Part shown: piece after piece, positions 38,991 to 45,698 of the stretch | Position numbering within the stretch: the stretch's first letter is position 1 | Layout: each line of letters begins with the position of its first letter | From: Granulosicoccus sp. | GTDB lineage: Bacteria; Pseudomonadota; Gammaproteobacteria; Granulosicoccales; Granulosicoccaceae | Assembly: GCA_023301795.1 (NCBI GenBank) | Contig: JALZVU010000139.1 | Span: 1-64,000, forward strand | Length of the DNA stretch: 64,000 nt | Reading direction: 5' to 3' | The notes under the pieces: generated by a model | Seen by the model: only the letters and a program-made list of their open reading frames with translations | Database searches by the model: none | Told to the model about the DNA's origin: nothing | Made by a program: the position numbers and the translations under genes

Positions 38991-39155
38991 CTAGTCTGGA
39001 TTATTCATGAAACCACCAGATTCTTCCGCGTGCCCTTTTCCTGTAGCGAATCCTGCTCAGTCGGAAATACAGATCGTATTCCGCTTCTTCACAGAATCCG
39101 CTACAGAAAAAGGGTTCGGTGAAAGAATCAGGCGTTTCATAAATAGTCCAGCCTA
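38991..39155. repeat. 165-nt imperfect inverted repeat upstream of fdhA
   Basis: Left arm (38991-39074) and right arm (39072-39155, read in reverse complement) align over about 85 positions with roughly 60-65 identities, including the blocks CTAG, CTGGA, ATGAAAC, GATTCTT, CCCTTTT, CTGTAGCG, CGGAA and GATC. The centre is GATC with almost no loop, and both ends are CTAG. It fills the gap between the Tat mini-protein stop and fdhA. It could fold into one very long mRNA hairpin, be a MITE-like element, or be two opposed copies of a regulatory region. Confidence 0.85.
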
Positions 39156-39380
39156 GAAGCGCGCTCGCTTATAATATTTTTTGACATGATCGGTGAGCTC
39201 ATACCCTTTGCCCTGCGTTGCTTGAACAGGCTCGACGCTCAGTTGCTCAGTTTCATTTTCAGCAACCGCCACACCAGTAGCTGCCACCGTACTGGCAACA
39301 GCTGCGCCTTGAAGAAAGCCACGACGGTTAGCGTTTATAAACGTAGGCTTTGCGGGTATATCGTTATCTCTATCGGTCAT
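39153..39380 (-). CDS. Formate dehydrogenase-region Tat mini-protein
   Basis: A 75-aa product with a central Tat signal (NANRRGFLQGAAVASTVAATGVAVA) and a short mature part ending YELTDHVKKYYKRARF. This is the small twin-arginine protein typically found in fdh clusters between the chaperone and alpha-subunit genes (the formate dehydrogenase region Tat target family). Its role is unproven; it may travel with the alpha subunit during export. Its stop codon lies within the right end of the inverted repeat. Confidence 0.9.
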   Translation of the reverse strand: MTDRDNDIPAKPTFINANRRGFLQGAAVASTVAATGVAVAENETEQLSVEPVQATQGKGYELTDHVKKYYKRARF

Positions 39381-39407
39381 GTTCTATTCCTCTATGAGTT
39401 GCGAATG

Positions 39408-40097
39408 CTAGCTCTGCATCCCAAGCAACTGCTGTTCAAAATCAAAAAAACTCTCACCAAAAAATCCTACTGAACGGTAAAAATGAGCCGTTCTGGCATT
39501 TTGCATATCACTGAAAAAACGTTGAACCCACGGTGCGATATGGTCATTAAAAAACGCCTGTTGTGTGGCCAGTGGAATTTCATCGGCATTGCGTATGATC
39601 AGTGCCATGGCATCGCACAGTGCCGCGATGTGGTCCTCAGATTCCACTACTCCGTCCTGGCGTTCAATACCTAATCTCTCAAGATCGGCACGCAGCACAG
39701 CCACGGGCTTCTCCATCAAGAATCCGGTCATGTACCAGGAACCAAAAGGCACAAGCTCTCCGCGCCCGACGCCTATCAGTAGTGAGAAATACTCTTCATT
39801 GACGGCTTGTACATCAGCTTTCTTTGCGGCCTGCTTCATCAGCTGCCAACCCATCGCCACCTGCCCTTCGCTGGCATCCACTTCCCCAATATCCCGCAAA
39901 CTCTGCAAGGTGGCCTCGTCAGGCTCACGCGCAAGCAATCGACCCAGTAGTTCGTAGACAGCAGCTCTTGTCAGCTGCGCCTGATCTTCAAGGAATGCCT
40001 GCTCACTGCGCACCGGAATGGAGGGACTGAGTGTTGGCTGGTAATCTGGCATAAGATTCATTCCGTAAATTATCAATTGCCACTGGAGCTGGCTCAA
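39408..40097 (-). CDS. TorD/DmsD-type molybdoenzyme chaperone
   Basis: A 229-aa helical chaperone of the TorD family. It shows RAAVYELLGRLLAREPDEATLQSLRDIG, EEYFSLLIGVGRGELVPFGSWYMTGFLMEKPVAVLRADLERLGI and EDHIAALCDAMALI, with the hallmark E-Y-x-x-L and P-x-x-S-x-Y features. It probably binds the Tat signal of FdhA and aids cofactor insertion. The longest frame is given. ATG at 40052 (MPDYQ...) with GGA nine bases ahead is an equally good start. Confidence 0.9.
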   Translation of the reverse strand: MSQLQWQLIIYGMNLMPDYQPTLSPSIPVRSEQAFLEDQAQLTRAAVYELLGRLLAREPDEATLQSLRDIGEVDASEGQVAMGWQLMKQAAKKADVQAVNEEYFSLLIGVGRGELVPFGSWYMTGFLMEKPVAVLRADLERLGIERQDGVVESEDHIAALCDAMALIIRNADEIPLATQQAFFNDHIAPWVQRFFSDMQNARTAHFYRSVGFFGESFFDFEQQLLGMQS

Positions 40098-40166
40098 GTG
40101 CCTTCAAGAGAAGGCGCTACGATCGCGCAAGATCCAGAAAAAGCCGCACAATCGCTAGGGTTTATA

Positions 40167-40192
40167 AATTGTCGCGCCAAAATGTCGCAATC
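40167..40192. promoter_or_regulatory. Tandem WWTGTCGC half-sites upstream of the fdh structural genes
   Basis: AATTGTCGCG (from 40167) and AATGTCGCAAT (from 40181) are near copies of the palindrome AATTGTCGCAATT found at 43632-43644 in the other fdh promoter region. They lie 70-115 nt upstream of the TorD-type gene, where a promoter for the chaperone/structural-gene transcript is expected. They are candidate binding sites for a locus regulator. Confidence 0.45.
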
Positions 40193-40243
40193 AAAGATTC
40201 ACGACACTGGGTGCTGATATAAGGCACTACACACTGTCAAAAT

Positions 40244-40278
40244 CTGCACTTTAGATCATATGATGATCTAAAGTGCAG
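40244..40278 (-). terminator. Perfect 16-bp hairpin between the poly-ferredoxin and chaperone genes
   Basis: CTGCACTTTAGATCAT and its exact reverse complement flank a 3-nt loop, 42 nt after the stop of the 40321-41991 gene. The minus strand continues with ATTTTGACAG, a weak T-run; A-rich DNA lies on the other side. It most likely ends the DUF3305-DUF3306-ferredoxin transcript before the chaperone promoter. A dimeric-regulator site is an alternative. Confidence 0.65.
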
Positions 40279-40320
40279 AAAAATAGACCGCGTGCATATT
40301 GCGCATTACACACGTCGAAT

Positions 40321-41991
40321 TCAGGACGGGTTATGAACATCAATACCGGCCTTGTCGTCTTCAAAAATGTCCCGCACTCGGCAATCCCCGCACAACTTCA
40401 ACCGGCGTATCGCTTTCGGGTCGCTGAACATCCAGTGACCGCTGAGTTTGGTAGTCATGGTGTCGATCATCGAACGCGTGGTAAACGGCGTATGGCATGA
40501 CAAACAGTGAAACGGCTCCTGATCGTAAAGTGTCTGGATCTGGCGAGCTTTGATACTGTCCCACGTGTACTGCGCTTCCAGGCTAATCGCCGATTCAGGG
40601 CAGGCGGTCTCGCACAAACCACACTGCAAACAGTTGGCTTCCACAAAACGCAGCGCCGGCGTATCCTGACCGTCCAGCAAAGCTTTAGCAGGACAAGTCG
40701 ACACGCACGACATACACAAGGTGCAGGCCTGTTGATTGATATTGATTTGCCCAAAAGGCGCACCAGCACTTAGAGACACAACCGGCGATGCCACACTTAG
40801 CTGTTCGCTTAATGCGTCGAGTGCCAGCCTGATGGTCTGGCGCTTGTCATTATGTGTCTGAAATTCTGCAGGTGTTAACGTACCCAGTACCGAGTTTTTC
40901 CACGTAGACGGATCAAGCGCCTCGGCGCTGCCCGCGTTCACCAGTACATCGCTCCCTATCAGCACGACGGGCTCTTCGGTGATACCAACGCCTGCCAGAA
41001 GCTCATTCAGTAGTGCGATCTGGCCAATGAGTGCGTGACGACTAGGATCGTCGCTAGCCGCATCACTCAATAAAATGATACGACTCGCCTGACCTGCCAA
41101 CATCGTTAACCAGTAGTCGGCGCCAAACGCTGACACCTCTTCCACTTGCAGCGTCAGAATGTCCGCATGCAGCTGCGTTTTATCAATCAGTTCTTCATGC
41201 TCCTCAGCGTGAAGCAGAACCACCTTGGCACCGCTCTCACCTAGCTGTGTACGCGTTCTATCAATGGCATTGCTGGGCCGAGGATACGCATAGCTCATTG
41301 CGCCGCTTGGACAAACAGTGGCGCAACTACCGCAACCCTGACACAGAAAGGGATCAACAAGAATACCTTCGCCATTCGACACAATTGCGCCAGTAGCACA
41401 GGCATCGATACATCGGCTACATCCTGACAATTTACTGCGGCTATGGGCGCAGATGCTCTGGTTGTAGTTAAAGTAACGAGGCTTTTCGAACTCCCCTTTC
41501 ATATCACCTAACTCATCAGCGGCATCAGCCACCTGGTTAGCACTACCGGCATGTTTGTAACCAAAAGGCGGTAGGTAAGTGGACATAACAGGCTGGTCAG
41601 ATAGATCCAGCACCACATCGAAACAACCCGATTCCAGATAAACCGACACCGCCAAATCAAAATCCACACCCGAACTATCCAGCGCAGGCACGCTCGCTTT
41701 AAAGGCACCAAGGTGTCCGTCAAGTGCAAGCTTTGGCACAGTGAACACAGCCATACCATCATCGGTTAACCGTTTATGCATCTGCGCACGTCCAGGCTCT
41801 ATTTCAACCAGCGTGCAGCCGTGCTCTTTGAACAGTTGCGCAGCTTCAAAAGCCTTATCAAACACACCGATGATCAGCGCGTGCCCATTAGATTCATACT
41901 GAATCTGCGACGTGGCCTCACTCAGATTCTGCTGTCCGACAATCGCCGCCGTATTACTTACTAGTGATACGACATGTTCCTGATCACTCAT
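40321..41991 (-). CDS. Multi-[4Fe-4S] ferredoxin protein of the fdh locus
   Basis: A 556-aa cytoplasmic protein with two pairs of [4Fe-4S] motifs: CSRCIDACATGAI, CQGCGSCATVCPSGA (about residues 190-230), and CTLCMSCVSTCPAKA, CLQCGLCETACPESA (about 420-465). A C-terminal CLSCHTPF...CGDCRVRD tetra-cysteine follows and could bind zinc or another cluster. The region between the pairs is a Rossmann-like domain without recognised cofactor residues. Such proteins accompany DUF3305/DUF3306 in fdh clusters and may deliver electrons or sulfur during enzyme maturation. The start overlaps the DUF3306 stop by 4 nt. Confidence 0.88.
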   Translation of the reverse strand: MSDQEHVVSLVSNTAAIVGQQNLSEATSQIQYESNGHALIIGVFDKAFEAAQLFKEHGCTLVEIEPGRAQMHKRLTDDGMAVFTVPKLALDGHLGAFKASVPALDSSGVDFDLAVSVYLESGCFDVVLDLSDQPVMSTYLPPFGYKHAGSANQVADAADELGDMKGEFEKPRYFNYNQSICAHSRSKLSGCSRCIDACATGAIVSNGEGILVDPFLCQGCGSCATVCPSGAMSYAYPRPSNAIDRTRTQLGESGAKVVLLHAEEHEELIDKTQLHADILTLQVEEVSAFGADYWLTMLAGQASRIILLSDAASDDPSRHALIGQIALLNELLAGVGITEEPVVLIGSDVLVNAGSAEALDPSTWKNSVLGTLTPAEFQTHNDKRQTIRLALDALSEQLSVASPVVSLSAGAPFGQININQQACTLCMSCVSTCPAKALLDGQDTPALRFVEANCLQCGLCETACPESAISLEAQYTWDSIKARQIQTLYDQEPFHCLSCHTPFTTRSMIDTMTTKLSGHWMFSDPKAIRRLKLCGDCRVRDIFEDDKAGIDVHNPS

Positions 41992-42803
41992 TTACTCATA
42001 TCCTGTGTCTTTGCTGATATTGAATCTACTTCCGAATCACTAAGCTGTTCAGCTGCAGGAAGCTCCGAGCCTTGTGCGTCCAGATTCTCATCATCCGCAC
42101 CAACGTCTTCTTGATCACTCTCAGCCATCACATTTTCATCCGAGGCAGATGCATCCGTTGCCGACTCGTCAGATGCTTCTTCTTCCACTTCATCTGTTTG
42201 AGATTCATCTGCTTCGGCCTCAGCACGAGCAAGCTCTTCTTCGCGCGCCAAAGCCTCCTCACGCTCGCGCTCTTCAGCCTCCAGACGCGCACGCTCCTTT
42301 CGAGCCGTGTGCCACTTCATGTCCGAGGTAATGGTATCTCCAAGCGGCTCAAATACTGTGTAATCACCGTCGTAATCATTCAAGCCATCACGCACGTTGT
42401 ATTTGGGCTGGTGAAACACATGCCGCAAAGCCGCTTTTCTCAATGCAGCACTGACACCCTTGTTGAAGAAATCACTAATGTCACTGTCTGAAGACAATGA
42501 CTGAATGGGAGGCATATCGTCATCGCAAAGCAGCGGCACATCTGTACTTGCACCCGCACTTGCACCCGTGTCACTTATCGCGGCCTCAGATGTTGATGCT
42601 GTCGCATCTTGTACCTGCGCCATTCCACTCAAGTCATCACCAGGCATCTGAGTGGCAACCACACCATCATCAGGCATCACGTCTGGCTTCACTGCAGTAT
42701 CAACGACGTTCTGCTGCGCATCATCACTCTTACGTGCTGACCACCTGCCCAGAAACCCGGTGCGCTCTTGCGATTCTACGATCGGATTACGCTCATCACT
42801 CAT
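41988..42803 (-). CDS. DUF3306 family protein (fdh locus)
   Basis: The 271-aa product is taken from the ATG at 42803 (MSDERNPIVESQERTGFLGRWSARK), which has the usual FLxRWSxRK opening; the frame is open further upstream to 42986. Middle motifs LCDDDMPPIQSLSSDSDISDFFNKGVSAALRKAALRHVFHQPKYNVRDGLNDYDGDYTVFEPLGD are diagnostic. The C-terminal third is a long Glu/Ala/Asp-rich low-complexity tail. Function is unknown. It overlaps DUF3305 by 8 nt and the ferredoxin gene by 4 nt. Confidence 0.9.
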   Translation of the reverse strand: MSDERNPIVESQERTGFLGRWSARKSDDAQQNVVDTAVKPDVMPDDGVVATQMPGDDLSGMAQVQDATASTSEAAISDTGASAGASTDVPLLCDDDMPPIQSLSSDSDISDFFNKGVSAALRKAALRHVFHQPKYNVRDGLNDYDGDYTVFEPLGDTITSDMKWHTARKERARLEAEEREREEALAREEELARAEAEADESQTDEVEEEASDESATDASASDENVMAESDQEDVGADDENLDAQGSELPAAEQLSDSEVDSISAKTQDMSK

Positions 42804-43485
42804 GAGTACCACCAGATTGAGTACCACCAGATTGGACATTGCCACGATGCGCACTATCTGACTGGGCACCATCGCCCCGTGTCGGTCCACCCTTGGCAAA
42901 CGAGCCGCCGCCGCTACCTTCTTGCTCAGACCAGTTTCGCCGTTTGCGCTTTTTGAACTCCTGAGGTGTGTAGTGGGTAAGAACAAAGCGTTCCATATAC
43001 CGATAAAGCTCTGCCGGAATAGGCGCGCTCAACACCGGAGAATCGGTTTCGGCTGCGGCGCTCGCGTCGTCATAGTCAATGGTTAAAGTAACAGGCTGCA
43101 TCGTCAGCGCATCATTTGAGGCGCCATCCGTCTCATCGGTATCGTCACGGCACACAACATACACCAATGGCTTGTCCCCTATTAGTGCATGCCAATATCG
43201 CTCACACGCGTCTTTATAAAGAGTAACTTCAAAACCCGTCCAAGCAAACAGGTCGCCTTTGTCGCTTTTTCCAGCTGGCGCACCGACGATGCGTTCGAGT
43301 GAATCGGCTGCCACCAGACTGTCTCCTACCGCAACCGTGTGCAGGTACCAGGAAGGCAGTGACCAGAAAGAGCGACTTATCATGCGTCTTTCCAGAATGA
43401 TGGTGGCAGGGACTGACAAGCGAATAGCTAATTCTTCTTCGCTGGGCGTCCAGAGCGTAGGTTGATTATCAGAGGAATCTGGCAC
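42796..43485 (-). CDS. DUF3305 family protein (fdh locus)
   Basis: A 229-aa protein with the DUF3305 pattern: SVPATIILERRMISRSFWSLPSWYLHTVAVGD near the start, LFAWTGFEVTLYKDACERYWHALIGDKPLVYVVCRDD in the middle, and the C-terminal VLSAPIPAELYRYMERFVLTHYTPQEFKKRKRRNW. It ends in a Gly/Ser/Gln tail containing a duplicated QSGGT. It is first in the DUF3305-DUF3306-ferredoxin transcript. The function is unknown, but it is restricted to formate dehydrogenase neighbourhoods. Confidence 0.9.
   Translation of the reverse strand: MPDSSDNQPTLWTPSEEELAIRLSVPATIILERRMISRSFWSLPSWYLHTVAVGDSLVAADSLERIVGAPAGKSDKGDLFAWTGFEVTLYKDACERYWHALIGDKPLVYVVCRDDTDETDGASNDALTMQPVTLTIDYDDASAAAETDSPVLSAPIPAELYRYMERFVLTHYTPQEFKKRKRRNWSEQEGSGGGSFAKGGPTRGDGAQSDSAHRGNVQSGGTQSGGTHE
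42804..42833. repeat. Perfect tandem 15-bp duplication at the DUF3305/DUF3306 junction
   Basis: GAGTACCACCAGATT is repeated exactly twice, directly before the DUF3306 start codon. In the DUF3305 frame it encodes QSGGT twice. On the minus strand each copy carries GGTGG, the only Shine-Dalgarno-like sequence before the DUF3306 ATG, so the repeat doubles that site. Confidence 0.9.
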
Positions 43486-43621
43486 GTTAGGTTTTATCTG
43501 TTGCAGATCGTTTTGAAGCCTGTCTACTATTGCATGTCATTCATAGCTGTTAAAGAGCTGCGGCACACCCGAGCGGCGACATTCGGGCTCATTGATGCGA
43601 AAAATCAAGTTACAACGAATT

Positions 43622-43644
43622 AATTGAGACAAATTGTCGCAATT
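43622..43644. promoter_or_regulatory. Candidate operator in the divergent DUF3305/fdhD region
   Basis: AATTGTCGCAATT (43632-43644) is a perfect inverted repeat with a 3-nt centre. A further AATTG lies exactly 10 bp upstream (43622-43626), on the same helix face. An AATGTCGC copy in opposite orientation sits at about 43576-43583. Related half-sites occur at 40167-40192. The regulator encoded at 44669 is the natural candidate ligand. Confidence 0.5.
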
Positions 43645-43739
43645 AGTGGATCTGGACAATCCACGCAGTTGCTCCAAGGGGCTGACTTGCCGACACCAGC
43701 CTTTTACAGTGGTATAGGAATTAACGCTTCGGAAAACTG

Positions 43740-44627
43740 ATGACGCAAACCGCTTTGAAATCTGCTCTGCCCACGTTAACTGACGAGGGATTGATGCCTG
43801 CGCATCCGGTGGTTGCTGTCAATGAATTTGGCGAGAAAGTCGACGCACACATACCGGGCGAGCTACCGCTCACTATTCGCGTTGACGGTATGGAAGTTGT
43901 CACGCTCATGACTCTGGGTACAAAACCCGAGGCACTAACGCTTGGTTACATTCGCAACCAGAAACTCATCGAGGACATTTCCCTGATCGCCTCTGTTGTG
44001 GTCAATTGGGATCAAGAGGTCGTTGACGTGACGACACACGCTGCTACCGGCATCGCGGACTGGCAAGAGAAGATGAAACGACGCATCGTCACCAGCGGTT
44101 GTGGGCAAGGCACAATTTTTAGCTGCACGGTGGACAAGCTGTATGAGGTGAACCTGCAGACACCCTCACTCAAGCAATCAGAGATCTATGAGCTGATCAA
44201 AAATGTCAGCCGATTAAACGATGTCTACCGTGTCTCCGGGGCGGTACATGGCTGCGGCCTCTGCACCGCAACAGAATCCATCATGCATATTGAAGATGTT
44301 GGGCGGCACAATGCCGCTGACGCCATCGCGGGCCGGATGTGGCTGGAAGGTATTGACGGTGGTGATAAAATTTTCTACACCACTGGCCGACTGACCTCTG
44401 AAATTGTCATGAAAACCGCCTTCATGGGGATTCCTGTTTTATTGTCACGTTCAGGCGTCACACAGATGGGGCTAGAGCTGGCACAGGAAATCGGAATGAC
44501 TATGATAGCCAGGGCCAAAGGTCGTCATTTCATGATCTACAACGGCGCTGAAAACGTCAGCTTCGATGCAATTCCGCCAGAACGGCGTGTTCCACCTCCC
44601 ACAAAAGGCATGCGGGATCTCGCGTAG
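43740..44627 (+). CDS. fdhD: Formate dehydrogenase accessory sulfurtransferase FdhD
   Basis: FdhD (295 aa) passes sulfur from a cysteine desulfurase to the Mo-bis-MGD cofactor of formate dehydrogenase. It has the family core MTLGTKPEALTLGYIRNQKLI, RRIVTSGCGQGTIF, EDVGRHNAADAIAG and FYTTGRLTSEIVMKTAFMGIPVLLSRSGVTQMGLELAQEIGMTMIARA. The functional CxxC of E. coli (CGxC at 121-124) is here Cys121-Gly-Gln-Gly, keeping only the first cysteine. A new Cys172-Gly-Leu-Cys175 lies after VHG where Ala residues are usual. It is divergent from the DUF3305 transcript. Confidence 0.94.
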   Translation: MTQTALKSALPTLTDEGLMPAHPVVAVNEFGEKVDAHIPGELPLTIRVDGMEVVTLMTLGTKPEALTLGYIRNQKLIEDISLIASVVVNWDQEVVDVTTHAATGIADWQEKMKRRIVTSGCGQGTIFSCTVDKLYEVNLQTPSLKQSEIYELIKNVSRLNDVYRVSGAVHGCGLCTATESIMHIEDVGRHNAADAIAGRMWLEGIDGGDKIFYTTGRLTSEIVMKTAFMGIPVLLSRSGVTQMGLELAQEIGMTMIARAKGRHFMIYNGAENVSFDAIPPERRVPPPTKGMRDLA

Positions 44628-44668
44628 TGCTAATGATCAGACAACTCACTCACGCGTAGAGAAAAGCT

Positions 44669-45631
44669 GTGGCTTCCAATGTCTCGATGGATAAGCTGAT
44701 TGATGTCGGTGGCCAACGGACGACATCCGCCTTCCTGACCGTGCCGGAGCTTGCCGAGCTGCTGCATGTAAACGAGAAAAAAATCTACCAACTTGCTGGG
44801 TGTGGAGAAATTCCGGGTACAAAAGTCACCGGCAAATGGATTTTCCCTCGCCGACTTATCGATGACTGGTTATTAGAGAGTAGTCACGGTGGCGTCATGC
44901 ACGATCGATTGCTGATTGCCGGCAGCGATGACAGGCTTGTGCATCAGATCTGTAATCACGCAGCGATTGATTGGCAACAACATGCGCTTGTCAGCTATAG
45001 CCCCTCTGGAACCCGCCATGGTTTACGTATGCTCGATAGCGGGCGCATCGACGCGTGTTTTATCAATTGGGGCGCCAGCGAGATCAGTGCCAGACGTCAC
45101 TTAGGACTCCTGCGCTGCTACCGGAATCACCCCAGCTGGATAATCGTACGTTGCGTTCAGCGTGATCAGGGGCTGATAGTAAGCCGCGCTAGCGAGTTGC
45201 CGCAGTCGGCATCAGCTGACGATACTATTCGTACCTTGGTTACCAGCACCACACTTGGCTGGGCAATGCGTCAGAACGATTCAGGCACGGAGCGGCTGTT
45301 GGAAGATCTCTGCTCTACCCATGGCCAGAGCATTGCAAGCTTGAAAGTGGCAACACACTGTAACAGCGAAACCAGCGCAGCCGCTGCGGTAAACACAGGC
45401 CGTGCTGACGTATGTTGTGGAGTCCAAAGCACTGCCAGTGAATTCAATCTCGAGTTTCTTATCGCCGCTCAAGTGTCGCTGGATCTTGTAATGAGCCGAA
45501 AAACCTACTTCCGCACATTGATGCAGGACTTCATCAAACGCCTGCATGGCGATGGTGCGTCGACGATAGCAGCCCAGCTTGGTGGATACTCACTGCTACC
45601 AGAAGCATCTCTGGTAACGCTGGATAACTGA
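44669..45631 (+). CDS. Excisionase-type HTH regulator with periplasmic-binding-like domain
   Basis: A 320-aa cytoplasmic protein starting at GTG 44669 (an ATG at 44687 is possible). The N-terminus is a MerR/excisionase winged helix (FLTVPELAELLHVNEKKIYQLAGCGEIPGTKVTGKWIFPRRLIDDWL, about residues 22-68). A type-2 periplasmic-binding-protein-like ligand domain follows (about 80-315). Such fusions often sense molybdate-type or small-molecule ligands and occur next to molybdoenzyme genes. It lies 41 nt after fdhD in the same direction and likely regulates the fdh locus through the shared TGTCGC sites; this is inference. Confidence 0.85.
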   Translation: MASNVSMDKLIDVGGQRTTSAFLTVPELAELLHVNEKKIYQLAGCGEIPGTKVTGKWIFPRRLIDDWLLESSHGGVMHDRLLIAGSDDRLVHQICNHAAIDWQQHALVSYSPSGTRHGLRMLDSGRIDACFINWGASEISARRHLGLLRCYRNHPSWIIVRCVQRDQGLIVSRASELPQSASADDTIRTLVTSTTLGWAMRQNDSGTERLLEDLCSTHGQSIASLKVATHCNSETSAAAAVNTGRADVCCGVQSTASEFNLEFLIAAQVSLDLVMSRKTYFRTLMQDFIKRLHGDGASTIAAQLGGYSLLPEASLVTLDN

Positions 45632-45645
45632 CGTAGAAGCGTCAG
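45628..45645 (+). terminator. Weak hairpin at the end of the regulator gene
   Basis: CTGACG-tagaag-CGTCAG is a perfect 6-bp stem overlapping the TGA stop of the 44669 gene, in the 67-nt convergent gap. No T-run follows, so termination would be Rho-assisted if it occurs here. Confidence 0.3.
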
Positions 45646-45698
45646 AGGCAGTTACAGCCGAGAGGGTTTTGCCAGACTGCGCAAACTAGCGGCGCCGA

